Source: CAUPWF01 sp964367685
GTDB taxonomy: Bacteria > Bacillota > Clostridia > Lachnospirales > Lachnospiraceae
Assembly (NCBI GenBank): GCA_964367685.1
Contig: CAYIYM010000004.1
Location: 57,619 to 121,618, forward strand
Direction: 5' to 3'
Length of the DNA stretch: 64,000 nt
How positions within the stretch are numbered: the first letter of the stretch is position 1; every line of letters begins with the position of its first letter. Below the pieces are notes generated by a model. The model made no database searches. It worked only from the letters and a program-made list of their open reading frames with translations, and had not been told where the DNA came from. Shown piece after piece: positions 1-8,576 of the stretch. Position numbers and translations under genes: made by a program.

Positions 1-1869
1 AAATTACCCGCTACTTATGTGGAAGAAGAAAGTGAAGCAACTTCATTAGAAATTAAATTATATGACGCTTATATTGATGCTACACTTTACTTACTGTATA
101 CAATCTATGAGAATCTTCCAGTAGTTACAAGAAGTACTAGATTCGAGTGTGGAAGCAAAGAGACAATGACACTGCATACAGCACTTAGTGCATCATTAGA
201 TCTTCCAGATAAAGAGTATGAAATGATAGATCTTGCAGGTGCATGGGTAAGAGAGCGTGAAATTAGAGTAAGAGGTCTTGATTATGGAACACAAGGGATT
301 CATAGTATGCGTGGTTGCAGTAGCCACCAATTTAATCCTTTTGTGGCATTAAAGAGAAAACAAGCAGATGAACATACAGGTGAGGTATTAGGGTTTAGCC
401 TTGTGTATAGTGGGAATTTCTTAGCTCAAGTCGAAGTAGATACATATGATGTGACTCGAGTTCAGCTAGGTATTCATCCATCGGGTTTCACATGGAAACT
501 TGAAAAAAATGAAAGCTTTCAAACACCAGAAGTTGTAATGGTATATTCGGATACAGGATTAAACGGAATGAGTCAGGTGTATCATGAACTTTATCGTACG
601 AGATTATGTCGTGGTATGTGGCGAGATAAAGAAAGGCCGATATTAATTAATAACTGGGAAGCGACCTATTTTGATTTTAATGAAGAGCGTATCATGAATC
701 TTGTAGATAGAGCAAAAGACATTGGTGTAGAATTATTTGTCCTTGATGACGGATGGTTTGGAAAAAGAAATCATGACAGAAGTTCTCTTGGAGATTGGTA
801 TCCGAACTTAGAGAAAATCCCTAGTGGTATTGCTGGACTTTCAAGAAAGGTAGAGCAAAAAGGTCTGAAGTTTGGTCTATGGATTGAGCCAGAGATGGTA
901 AATAAAGATAGTGACTTGTACCGACAGAATCCAGAATGGGTAATGGCTGAAGTAGGAAGAAATATGTGTCATAGCCGTAATCAATACATACTAGATTTTA
1001 CGAGACAAGATGTTAGAGACTATATCTTTGGAATGTTAGATAAGGTGATTGGAGAATCTAAAATATCATACATTAAATGGGATATGAATCGCTCCTTTTC
1101 AGAAGTATTCTCCAATGGGAACGACAAAGAATATCAAGGGAAGGTTTCTCATAAATATATCTTAGGGGTATATGAACTCTATAGTAGGTTAACAGAGAAA
1201 TATCCACATATATTGTTTGAATCGTGCTCAAGTGGTGGGGCAAGATTTGATCCAGGGATGTTATATTATGCACCACAGACATGGACTTCTGATAATACAG
1301 ATTCCGTATCACGTCTTAAAATTCAATATGGCACGTCCATGGTATATCCACTTAGTAGTATTGGCAGCCATGTATCAGCATCACCAAATCATCAAACAAG
1401 ACGTCCTGCAACGTTGAAAATGAGAGGTGATGTGGCATATTTTGGCACATTTGGATATGAACTTGATTTAGAAGAATTGAGTCAAGAAGAATTAGAGGGA
1501 ATGAGAGAACAAATTGAATTTTTTAAAGAGAAAAGAGAGCTATTCCAGAAAGGGAAGTTTTATAGATTACGCAGCCCTTTTGAACATAATGTAACAAGTT
1601 GGATGGTAGTATCTGAAAATAAGGAAGAAGCTTATGTTGGATATTATAGAGTGTTGCAGATTCCTAATATAGGATTTGATAGAATTAAGTTGCAAGGTCT
1701 AAATCCTGAATTAGAATATGAAGTAAGTGGTCAGTTGCATACTTCATTTGGAGATGAACTTATGAACTTAGGTTTAAATGTATCAGATTTTAGTTCGGGT
1801 GCAAAAGAAGTGGCGGCAGAGATCCAAGGAGATTTCATGTCTCGCCTATTCCATATTAAAATAAAATAG
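1..1869 (+). CDS. alpha-galactosidase, GH36 (5' partial)
   Basis: Hydrolyses terminal alpha-1,6-galactosyl residues (melibiose, raffinose family). The frame is open to the left window edge, so the start is missing. An internal GTG at 19 could pass for a start, but residues before it (KLPATY) continue the family alignment. By comparison with the complete paralogue at 33572-35791, roughly 110 N-terminal residues are absent. Catalytic motifs are present: KWDMN with the nucleophile Asp near residue 361 counted from the edge, and SDNTD, which carries the acid/base Asp, about 70 residues later. The WEATYF and DDGWFG barrel motifs are also seen. No signal peptide can be judged. The 3' end is followed by a hairpin. 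Family assignment is firm; substrate preference is inferred. Confidence 0.93.
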   Translation, partial: KLPATYVEEESEATSLEIKLYDAYIDATLYLLYTIYENLPVVTRSTRFECGSKETMTLHTALSASLDLPDKEYEMIDLAGAWVREREIRVRGLDYGTQGIHSMRGCSSHQFNPFVALKRKQADEHTGEVLGFSLVYSGNFLAQVEVDTYDVTRVQLGIHPSGFTWKLEKNESFQTPEVVMVYSDTGLNGMSQVYHELYRTRLCRGMWRDKERPILINNWEATYFDFNEERIMNLVDRAKDIGVELFVLDDGWFGKRNHDRSSLGDWYPNLEKIPSGIAGLSRKVEQKGLKFGLWIEPEMVNKDSDLYRQNPEWVMAEVGRNMCHSRNQYILDFTRQDVRDYIFGMLDKVIGESKISYIKWDMNRSFSEVFSNGNDKEYQGKVSHKYILGVYELYSRLTEKYPHILFESCSSGGARFDPGMLYYAPQTWTSDNTDSVSRLKIQYGTSMVYPLSSIGSHVSASPNHQTRRPATLKMRGDVAYFGTFGYELDLEELSQEELEGMREQIEFFKEKRELFQKGKFYRLRSPFEHNVTSWMVVSENKEEAYVGYYRVLQIPNIGFDRIKLQGLNPELEYEVSGQLHTSFGDELMNLGLNVSDFSSGAKEVAAEIQGDFMSRLFHIKIK

Positions 1870-1913
1870 AGGACGTTGATTGGAATAATTTAAGAGATAG
1901 AAATAATGAAAAT

Positions 1914-1949
1914 GGGCCTATAGAATGTGAAATATCATTTTATAGGCTC
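1914..1949 (+). terminator. hairpin after the alpha-galactosidase
   Basis: Two 14-base arms (1914-1927 and 1936-1949) pair around an 8-base loop with two G-T wobbles. The downstream T-tract is short and interrupted, so termination may be partial. The rest of the 1870-2229 gap holds only a possible 33-codon ORF. Confidence 0.5.
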
Positions 1950-2083
1950 GTAGTGTTTTAAGTTCATTGCGACAATACAAATTGAATATGTAGTCGTATT
2001 TTGCTATAATTATGATATTGCTAATTTCTGAATAAAATTTAGAGGTTAGTTTAAAAGTGAAATAGAATATAGGATAGTTTCAA

Positions 2084-2185
2084 ATGGGAGAGATGTTTGC
2101 CTTATCTATAGAACCCAAATATCAAAGAAGCGGACATGGTATATTTTTCAAAGGAAACAAATTAATTATAGAAGCAGGGAAATAA
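2084..2185 (+). CDS. possible small ORF, 33 codons
   Basis: An ATG at 2084 follows AGGATAG (2071-2077) at a usable ribosome-binding distance, and the frame stays open to TAA at 2183. An in-frame TAG lies just upstream. The peptide ends basic and hydrophobic (GIFFKGNKLIIEAGK) and matches no family I recognise. It could be a real small protein, the remnant of a lost gene, or chance. It sits alone in the 360-base gap before the HAD phosphatase. Confidence 0.2.
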   Translation: MGEMFALSIEPKYQRSGHGIFFKGNKLIIEAGK

Positions 2186-2229
2186 GCAAAATCGATATTA
2201 CTATAGAAGAATACGAGGAGTGATTAAAG

Positions 2230-2874
2230 ATGCAATATATATTATTTGACTTAGACGGTACATTAACAGATTCCAAACTTGGAATTACGAATTCTGCGGC
2301 CTATGCGTTGGAGAAATTTCATATAAAAGTAGAAAACTTAGATGATTTAACTAAGTTTATCGGGCCACCATTAATGGATTCTTTTATGGAATATTATAAT
2401 ATGTCAGAAGAAGATGCATTAACTGCTGTCACATATTATAGGGAGTATTTCGCAGTGAAAGGCGTATACGAAAATAGTCTTTATGACGGAATCAAAGATT
2501 TGCTCATAGAATTAAAGCAGAGAAATATGACTTTAATAGTCGCAACTTCTAAGCCAACATTTTATGCAACTAAGATTTTAGAGCATTTCGGCATTATGGA
2601 ATATTTTACATTTGTTGCAGGAAGTGAATTAGATGGTACACGTGCACGAAAAGCAGAAGTGATTTCATATGTGCTAGAAGAAAATAGTATTGAGGATTTA
2701 AGCAAGGCTATCATGATAGGCGATCGAAAACATGATGTTATCGGAGCCAAAGAAATGGGAGTGGAATCGATAGGTGTATTATATGGATTTGGTGACAAAG
2801 AGGAGTTAGAACAAGCAGGAGCAGACCATATTGTTGCTACAGTCACAGAATTAGAAGAATTTTTACTTGCATAA
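2230..2874 (+). CDS. HAD-superfamily phosphatase (phosphoglycolate phosphatase-like)
   Basis: A 214-residue cytoplasmic phosphatase of the Gph/PpaX type. Motif I is FDLDGTLTDS, with nucleophile Asp7 and Asp9. Motif II is ATSKPT near residue 105. The motif III lysine is followed by motif IV, MIGDRKHD, near residue 165. A helical cap occupies residues 15-85, as in subclass I HADs. GAGGAG lies just before the ATG. Likely roles are hydrolysis of 2-phosphoglycolate, pyrophosphate or a sugar phosphate; the sequence alone cannot decide. It is monocistronic: a hairpin lies on each side. Confidence 0.85.
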   Translation: MQYILFDLDGTLTDSKLGITNSAAYALEKFHIKVENLDDLTKFIGPPLMDSFMEYYNMSEEDALTAVTYYREYFAVKGVYENSLYDGIKDLLIELKQRNMTLIVATSKPTFYATKILEHFGIMEYFTFVAGSELDGTRARKAEVISYVLEENSIEDLSKAIMIGDRKHDVIGAKEMGVESIGVLYGFGDKEELEQAGADHIVATVTELEEFLLA

Positions 2875-2876
2875 AA

Positions 2877-2906
2877 AACGCTGCGGTTTTACGACTGCAG
2901 CGTTTT
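2877..2906. terminator. bidirectional terminator
   Basis: Arms AACGCTGC (2877-2884) and GCAGCGTT (2897-2904) form a perfect 8-bp stem. TTTT follows on the plus strand, and a longer T run follows on the minus strand (complement of 2873-2878). It serves the convergent HAD gene and the YjiH-like gene. Confidence 0.8.
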
Positions 2907-2933
2907 CATAGTGAATATTTTATTGGAAATTAT

Positions 2934-4409
2934 TTAGAACATTAAGTGCATGAATATAGCAGTTATTGGAATGGCAATAATCGTTCTTTCGAAGAAACAA
3001 ATAATTAATTGTTTCAAATTAATTGGAATTTTAGTTGAAACCATAACAACCACTGTCTCAGAAAAGAAGATAATTTGAACCATTGATACCGTTACAACCA
3101 TATATCTTGCAGCTTCAGAAATCACATCAATTTTATCTGCAATCAGAAGCACAGGTAGGAACATTTCGGCAATTCCAACAGGGAATGATGGTGCAATTAA
3201 TTCAGCGTCTGGCACTTGTAATAGATTTAATAATGGTTCAAATAACATGCCAATCCATTGAAAAAGAGGTGTATATGTTGCGATTATCATTGCTATAATA
3301 CCAACAGCTGTTAACAATGATACAACTTTAGGTAATACAAAGTAACCATCTTTTAGACTCATTCCAATTTCTTTGCCAAGATTCGGTGCCAAATAAGCTT
3401 TCTTTACAGCACGAGCAGCACCATTTTTTAACATCCCTTTCGTTTCTTTTGCCTCGGCTTTGATTTTTTTAGCATCTTGTACTTCACCATTTAAATAAAT
3501 AGAATCAAGCTTAGATAAAGGCGGAATACGTGTCATAAAAAAACTTACAATCAAAGTAATTAGCATTGCCGAAAAATAAACAGGGATAAAATGTTTACTC
3601 AGTCCAGCAGTTTCAATTACCATATAGGCAAAACCAACGCTTACGGCACTAAAACCAGTTGCAATAACTGCAGCTTCTCTTTTGGTGTAAATGCCATCTC
3701 TATATAATTTACTCGTAATGAGCACACCTACAGAAGAGGAACTAACAAATGAAGCAATAGCATTAACAGCACTTCGTCCCGGCACTTTAAATACAGGTCG
3801 CATCAATGGTTCCATTAGACTTCCGATGAAGTCAACAATTCCATAATTCAATAAGAATGGCATGAATACACCACTTACAGGAATAATCCAAGCAACAGAT
3901 AGTGCAACTGGGATTACTGAGCCTGCAGTGTGGGATCCAACAATAATATCAGGAAGTGGAACCCCAAGTGTTGTATTTAGTAAATAACAGACAGAGAAAA
4001 TTGCTCCAACGACATATAAAATAACATGCACGAAGGTATCTTCTTCGTAATACTTGTACAATTTATTTTCTTTGTTTTTGCAAATAAATTTGCCATAAAT
4101 ACTGAGAATTGCATTACCACCTACAATCCCCCCACTAATAAGCCAAGCCCCTACATTGCCTAGGGTGGATTGGATTGTCTTGTAAATGAAACCAAACACA
4201 ACATCTGATTGACCATTGATTGTTACAGGAACAAAGAAGATAAATACTGCGATTATAGTAAAAAATAGAGCTTTAATGATACCTTTTTTTCTTTGCTCAG
4301 GCTTAAGTATATAAGCATCTAAGACTTTATTATCGTTATAATTAGCTGGTTGTTCGATTTCTTCAACGATTTCTTCAACTACTTCAACGATTTCTTGTGT
4401 GATTTCCAT
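2934..4409 (-). CDS. YjiH-family membrane protein (nucleoside-recognition/Gate domain)
   Basis: A 491-residue multi-pass membrane protein with an acidic, Val/Glu-rich cytoplasmic N-terminus (residues 1-20) and about ten hydrophobic segments from residue 44 on. The Gate-type repeat appears twice: around residues 190-260 (PGRSAVNAIASFVSSSSVG) and around 370-470 (ending near FFSETVVVMVSTK). These are typical of YjiH-like nucleoside-recognition proteins, whose substrates are mostly unknown. It lies 31 bases downstream of the agmatinase-family gene on the same strand. The divergent LysR gene completes a plausible uptake/hydrolysis/regulator unit, so a guanidino compound or polyamine is a reasonable inferred cargo. 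Confidence 0.8.
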   Translation of the reverse strand: MEITQEIVEVVEEIVEEIEQPANYNDNKVLDAYILKPEQRKKGIIKALFFTIIAVFIFFVPVTINGQSDVVFGFIYKTIQSTLGNVGAWLISGGIVGGNAILSIYGKFICKNKENKLYKYYEEDTFVHVILYVVGAIFSVCYLLNTTLGVPLPDIIVGSHTAGSVIPVALSVAWIIPVSGVFMPFLLNYGIVDFIGSLMEPLMRPVFKVPGRSAVNAIASFVSSSSVGVLITSKLYRDGIYTKREAAVIATGFSAVSVGFAYMVIETAGLSKHFIPVYFSAMLITLIVSFFMTRIPPLSKLDSIYLNGEVQDAKKIKAEAKETKGMLKNGAARAVKKAYLAPNLGKEIGMSLKDGYFVLPKVVSLLTAVGIIAMIIATYTPLFQWIGMLFEPLLNLLQVPDAELIAPSFPVGIAEMFLPVLLIADKIDVISEAARYMVVTVSMVQIIFFSETVVVMVSTKIPINLKQLIICFFERTIIAIPITAIFMHLMF

Positions 4410-4440
4410 CTCATTCCCTCGCTTTTCTTTTTACAGCTAA

Positions 4441-5388
4441 TTATGAATTTTTCTTTTTTAATGCTAAGATAGATAAATACTCAAATACTATATTTGCAGC
4501 CATATAAGAAGTCACTTCTCCGCTATCATAAGCTGGCAATACCTCTACAATGTCAAATCCGATATAATTCAAATCTTTGATATTTCTAAGAATATGTAAT
4601 GTTTCGAAAGAAGTGAATCCCGCTACTTCCGGTGTACCTGTTCCAGGTGCGTAAGCAGGGTCAACAAAGTCAATGTCAAATGTTAAGAAACATTTTTTAT
4701 CTCCAACTCTTTCTTTGATTAATTCTATAATTGCATCCATTCCCATTTCATGTACTTTATGTCCTGGTATCAATAACATGCCTAAGTCAGCAGCCATTTT
4801 GTGCTCGTTTGGATCATAGAGAGAACCTCTCATACCAACTTGAATCGAGTGAGCAGTGTCAATAAGTCCTTCTTCAATGGCTCTTCTAAATGGAGTTCCG
4901 TGATTGTATTTTTCTCCGAATACTTCATCGCATAAATCAGAATGAGAATCAAAATGAACCAGCGCAACAGGTCCATGTTTCTTGGCAACAGAACGTAATT
5001 CTGCTAAAGTAATTGAATGATCTCCTCCTAATACAATTGGAATAGCACCTGTACAGACAATCTTGTCCATGCCTTCTTCAATCGATTTGTAAGATGGATG
5101 AATGTATCCCGGTGTTACATTGAAATCACCAATATCTCCACCCTTTAGAGATTCCATAATGTTAACTTGTTGAATTACATTGTTTGGTTTCATCATTACT
5201 GAAATATTACGAATTGCATTAGGACCGAATCTAGAACCTGATCTAAATGAACTTGCTGTATCGAAAGGAGCACCAGCGATTACAAAATCTAATCCCTCAG
5301 CACTGTTTACTCTTTCCATTCTCATAAATGTTCCCATGTTACAAAATCTTGGTGATGCTAAAGCACTTGTTGGTTGACCTTTTCCCAT
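4441..5388 (-). CDS. agmatinase-family ureohydrolase
   Basis: A 315-residue Mn-dependent ureohydrolase that releases urea from a guanidino substrate. The metal-binding motifs are intact: GGDHS near residue 121, DSHSD near residue 146 (Ser replaces the usual Ala between the ligands), and TFDIDFVDP near residue 237 followed by PGTGTPE. Family members include agmatinase, guanidinobutyrase, guanidinopropionase and the newer guanidine hydrolases, so the substrate is open. The start is supported by AAGGAGA seven bases before the ATG. It is first in an operon with the YjiH-like membrane protein. The shared intergenic region with lysR holds a T-N11-A palindrome. Confidence 0.87.
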   Translation of the reverse strand: MGKGQPTSALASPRFCNMGTFMRMERVNSAEGLDFVIAGAPFDTASSFRSGSRFGPNAIRNISVMMKPNNVIQQVNIMESLKGGDIGDFNVTPGYIHPSYKSIEEGMDKIVCTGAIPIVLGGDHSITLAELRSVAKKHGPVALVHFDSHSDLCDEVFGEKYNHGTPFRRAIEEGLIDTAHSIQVGMRGSLYDPNEHKMAADLGMLLIPGHKVHEMGMDAIIELIKERVGDKKCFLTFDIDFVDPAYAPGTGTPEVAGFTSFETLHILRNIKDLNYIGFDIVEVLPAYDSGEVTSYMAANIVFEYLSILALKKKNS

Positions 5389-5423
5389 AATAATTCTCCT
5401 TTGATAGTTATAATTTTTATTTA

Positions 5424-5438
5424 GTGAAATACTATCAC
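5424..5438. promoter_or_regulatory. candidate LysR-type operator
   Basis: GTGA (5424-5427) and TCAC (5435-5438) form an inverted repeat containing the T-N11-A spacing (T5425, A5437) typical of LysR-family recognition boxes. It lies between the divergent agmatinase-family and lysR genes, near the start of the agmatinase transcript. Confidence 0.4.
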
Positions 5439-5568
5439 AAATATTTGCACAGTAGTTATATGTATATAATTGCTGTTATATATAATTTCGAATAACAATT
5501 TTCGTGAAAAATAACTAATTTTATGTTAAAATAAAAACAGAATGTTAAAAAGGTTTTGGGGAGAAAAT

Positions 5569-6468
5569 ATGAATGTTAAATATTTAGAATATATACTAGA
5601 GGTTGCAAAATGTGGATCTATTAATCGAGCCGCACAGAATCTATATTTATCGCAACCAAATTTAAGTTCCATTATCAAATCCATAGAAAAAGATCTGAAT
5701 ATTAAAATTTTTCAAAGATATAACAAAGGAATTAAACTCACTGCAGATGGGAATCTATTTATTAGTAGTGCACAGATTATTGTTTCTGAAATGGAGAACA
5801 TAAAAAGAATTCCATTGATTAACAACAAGGGAACACATTTATCTATTTCCTGTACATATTCGTCCACATTTATGGAGAGTTTCATGGAGTTTAAAGCGAA
5901 ATACCCAAGTGTGGAAATCGAAGATTCGTTCAAGGAAACTGGATTAATTCAGACAATACAAGATGTGATCGAGAAGAAATATAATCTTTCGCTTTTTTAT
6001 TGTTTTGATTGCAGGGTAGAAGAGCATCGAAAGAAAATTAATCAATATAACTTGGAAATGGTGGAACTTGCAACCAATATAAAGCCTCTTGCATTGGTAT
6101 CTTCTACAGGAATTTATAAGAAGGAGCAGACGATTTCTTATTCACAATTAACTACAGAGCATTTCGTTACTTATGAAAATTTCAAATATGAAGATTGGCT
6201 CAGTGTTTTGGGACGGGATAAGCATCAAAAAACCATGTATATATTTGATCGCGGTGGTTTAGTTGATAGTGTAACAAGAAGTAATTATATATCTGTCGTA
6301 ATGGGGAAAATATCAAAGCAGCAACAAGCATTAGGGTGTAAAACACTTGCTATTAATGACTTTCCTAATTATTTAAATGTATATTTAGTGAAACACAATA
6401 ATGTTCCTTTAAGTACAAAGGAAAAGCAGTTTTTAAAGATTTTGAAGAAGAACTTAGAAGTAGTTTAA
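5569..6468 (+). CDS. LysR-family transcriptional regulator
   Basis: A 299-residue regulator. The N-terminal winged HTH (residues 1-60; GSINRAAQNLYLSQPNLSS) is classic LysR, followed by a periplasmic-binding-protein-like effector domain from about residue 90. I choose ATG 5569 over the longer frame at 5542 because GGGGAG precedes it at proper spacing and family members begin MNxxxLEYxLEVA. It is divergent from the agmatinase/YjiH pair and therefore probably controls it. The effector is unknown; a guanidino compound or polyamine is inferred from context. Confidence 0.88.
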   Translation: MNVKYLEYILEVAKCGSINRAAQNLYLSQPNLSSIIKSIEKDLNIKIFQRYNKGIKLTADGNLFISSAQIIVSEMENIKRIPLINNKGTHLSISCTYSSTFMESFMEFKAKYPSVEIEDSFKETGLIQTIQDVIEKKYNLSLFYCFDCRVEEHRKKINQYNLEMVELATNIKPLALVSSTGIYKKEQTISYSQLTTEHFVTYENFKYEDWLSVLGRDKHQKTMYIFDRGGLVDSVTRSNYISVVMGKISKQQQALGCKTLAINDFPNYLNVYLVKHNNVPLSTKEKQFLKILKKNLEVV

Positions 6469-6483
6469 CTATTTATTAAAGCA

Positions 6484-6513
6484 TTGACTGTTCATGCGGC
6501 ACAATCATATTTT
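6484..6513 (+). promoter_or_regulatory. candidate promoter for the DUF3841 pair
   Basis: TTGACT (6484-6489) and TATTTT (6508-6513) are separated by 18 bases. The predicted start near 6520 fits the translation start at 6553. Confidence 0.4.
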
Positions 6514-6552
6514 GGAAACTAGAAATAGATGAAAAAAGAGAGGGTAGAGCTT

Positions 6553-7110
6553 ATGGAAAAAGTTACTGTTTGGACAAAACAACATAAAGCGGTGTTAGAA
6601 GAAATTGAAGCCACAGGAAGATATATTGTAAAGAAAGAGTATGTAGCACAAGATTTTGAGGAATATTCTAATCTGGTTATGGAGCTATACGAATGGTTAT
6701 CTCAGCATGCACCCAACTACGAACAGCGTCCTCAGGATGCGAACTATCCGATTTGGGTTTCCTTGCAAAAAGAGGGAACAATGCTAAAAACGGAAGATAC
6801 AGTACTAATTGAACTATCCATTGAGAAATCTTTAATTACAATGATTAATGTGAATAAATGGAGTAGTATACTTAATTATTCTTATATTCCAGAAAATGAA
6901 GAGGATTTAAAAGATCATAAGGAAATGCTTGCTCAATACGGAGTCAGCGATGCAAGTGCATATATGTCTCAATTTTATCCACAAATAAAGAGAAAAATTA
7001 TAGATAGTTGGCACCGTTTGTTCGATGATTCTATCATGATGCATAATAGCAATTGTTATGGAAATATATGGGAGGTTAAGAAGGAATGGATTACAAATGT
7101 AGTACAATAA
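6553..7110 (+). CDS. DUF3841-family protein, copy 1
   Basis: A 185-residue soluble protein of the DUF3841 family, function unknown. Family marks include the N-terminal 'W-T-x-Q' strand, an ANYPIWVSL segment near residue 65 and a SWHRLFD helix near the C-terminus, closing with a WEVKKEW strand. ATG 6553 is preferred over ATG 6529 because GAGAGGG (6538-6544) lies eight bases before it. It overlaps the next gene, a paralogue, by 25 bases, so the two are probably co-translated. No membrane segment or signal is seen. Confidence 0.7.
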   Translation: MEKVTVWTKQHKAVLEEIEATGRYIVKKEYVAQDFEEYSNLVMELYEWLSQHAPNYEQRPQDANYPIWVSLQKEGTMLKTEDTVLIELSIEKSLITMINVNKWSSILNYSYIPENEEDLKDHKEMLAQYGVSDASAYMSQFYPQIKRKIIDSWHRLFDDSIMMHNSNCYGNIWEVKKEWITNVVQ

Positions 7111-7670
7111 GGCTGTATACATCTCAAGCAAAACCTGTAGTTGAAGCACTATATCGAGATGGGGTTTGTTTTTCAAAACGGGAATACGTGAAGAGAAAGT
7201 ACCAAGAAACTGCACAGATATTCACAACAACATACGATTTTTATGTATCAGAAGCAATAAACTATGTTCCGAAACCTGATGAAGCTGAGTATCCTTATTG
7301 GGCATTTACAGAAGCCTATAATGTTGATACTTCGGGGAATGGAGATATTATCACCCTTGAAGTCCCAATTGAAGATGTGGTATTCTTCGACATGTTTGAT
7401 TTTACGAAGATGCTTCGTATGAAATATATTGGCGAAAATGAAGAGGACGAGGCCAATTATAAAGAGTTGTTAGAGAATTATGGAATCAAGAAAGAGACAG
7501 ATATTATGTTAACAGGGTTTCATCCAGTGTTAAAAAATCAAGTGCTTGAAAGTTGGAAGCGATTATTTAAGAATCATATCTCTATAAGAAATGGCACGAA
7601 CGTAGATGTGAAAAGTGTACAGGTTGGTTTATGGCAAATAAAAAAAGAGTGGATCGTTACAGAGCATTGA
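7086..7670 (+). CDS. DUF3841-family protein, copy 2
   Basis: A 194-residue paralogue of the preceding gene, with the same layout: AEYPYWAF near residue 70, EVPIEDVVFFD near residue 95, SWKRLF near residue 158 and a closing WQIKKEW strand. It starts inside the end of copy 1, with GGAGG about 11 bases before its ATG. A promoter-like element and a hairpin follow it. The two copies have diverged strongly but keep the aromatic core, suggesting an old duplication with retained function. No biochemical role is known to me. Confidence 0.7.
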   Translation: MDYKCSTIRLYTSQAKPVVEALYRDGVCFSKREYVKRKYQETAQIFTTTYDFYVSEAINYVPKPDEAEYPYWAFTEAYNVDTSGNGDIITLEVPIEDVVFFDMFDFTKMLRMKYIGENEEDEANYKELLENYGIKKETDIMLTGFHPVLKNQVLESWKRLFKNHISIRNGTNVDVKSVQVGLWQIKKEWIVTEH

Positions 7671-7679
7671 CGAAAACCA

Positions 7680-7708
7680 TTGTATACATAAAAAAAACGT
7701 GATAAAAT
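7680..7708 (+). promoter_or_regulatory. candidate promoter for the Cof-type HAD gene
   Basis: TTGTAT (7680-7685) and TAAAAT (7703-7708) are separated by exactly 17 bases. The transcript would start just before the hairpin at 7723. Confidence 0.5.
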
Positions 7709-7722
7709 CAAGGAAAAGATTG

Positions 7723-7754
7723 ATAGGTTGTGCTGTTCGGCATAACCTATTTTT
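7723..7754 (+). terminator. hairpin plus T-run: terminator or leader attenuator
   Basis: Two 11-base arms (7723-7733, 7740-7750) with one G-T wobble close a 6-base loop and run into TTTT. It can end the DUF3841 transcript, but it also lies inside the leader of any transcript from the promoter at 7680-7708, only about 20 bases before the next ATG. Confidence 0.65.
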
Positions 7755-7772
7755 AGAATATGAGGTACGAAT

Positions 7773-8534
7773 ATGAAAATATTTGCAAGTGATTTAGATG
7801 GAACGCTATTATTAGAAGGCAAGGATAAATTAGAAACCAAGGTGATAGAATTAATATTAGAACTTGATAAATCTGGAAAAGAATTCATTCTTGCAACAGG
7901 AAGATCCTATAGTGAACTAAAGAAGTTATTCAAAGAAGTTCTTTATCAAATGTATTTTGTATGTGAAAATGGGGCACTTATTCAATTCAAGGGAAATACT
8001 TTATATAAGAAAACCATAGATAAAAAGCATGCCAGTCAATTAATTCAATGCATGGAAAGCTTTGGAATTGAGTGGTTAGTAGCAGGTGTTCATACAATAT
8101 ATACGAAATCGAATAGTGAAGACATTATAAAAGCGTATAAAGAAATTGGCATGCCAATCATGAGAATAAACGCGATTAGAGATCTACCTGAAGAACCAAT
8201 TAGAATCTCGTTTCGTTGTAAAAATATTAAAGATAGTGAATTAGTTAAGAAAATTGAAGGGCAATTAGATGTTCAACAAATTGCATACGATGGAGAAGAA
8301 TGGATTGATGTTCTACATAAGGATGTGAATAAATCTGTTGCAATTGAGTGGATATGTAATCAATTGAGGATAAACAGAAATGAATTAGTCGTATTTGGGG
8401 ATAACTATAATGATCGTGAAATGATAGAAATGACACCAAATAGCTATGCAATGTCTTGGGGCAAAGAGGAAATAAAGGAAAGAGCTAATTTCCAAACAAG
8501 TGATGTAGTTGAAAGTATAAAAAAGTTGTTGTAG
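7773..8534 (+). CDS. Cof-type HAD-IIB hydrolase
   Basis: A 253-residue sugar-phosphate phosphatase of the Cof/YidA type. Motif I is SDLDGTLL (Asp7, Asp9). Motif II is ATGRSYSE near residue 41. The conserved cap (about residues 80-180) is followed by a motif III lysine and by VFGDNYNDREM near residue 208. The length matches the family norm of 250-290. GAGG precedes the ATG. Substrates of this family are broad (hexose phosphates, erythrose-4-P, pyridoxal-P), so none is assigned. Confidence 0.87.
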   Translation: MKIFASDLDGTLLLEGKDKLETKVIELILELDKSGKEFILATGRSYSELKKLFKEVLYQMYFVCENGALIQFKGNTLYKKTIDKKHASQLIQCMESFGIEWLVAGVHTIYTKSNSEDIIKAYKEIGMPIMRINAIRDLPEEPIRISFRCKNIKDSELVKKIEGQLDVQQIAYDGEEWIDVLHKDVNKSVAIEWICNQLRINRNELVVFGDNYNDREMIEMTPNSYAMSWGKEEIKERANFQTSDVVESIKKLL

Positions 8535-8576
8535 CAAGAATATTACCGAAAGTGGATTACAGAAAGGAGTACAGGC

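Noticed and set aside
4441..5388. Loss of activity in the agmatinase-family protein because of DSHSD
   Set aside because: Only the non-ligand Ala is changed to Ser; the Asp and His metal ligands remain.
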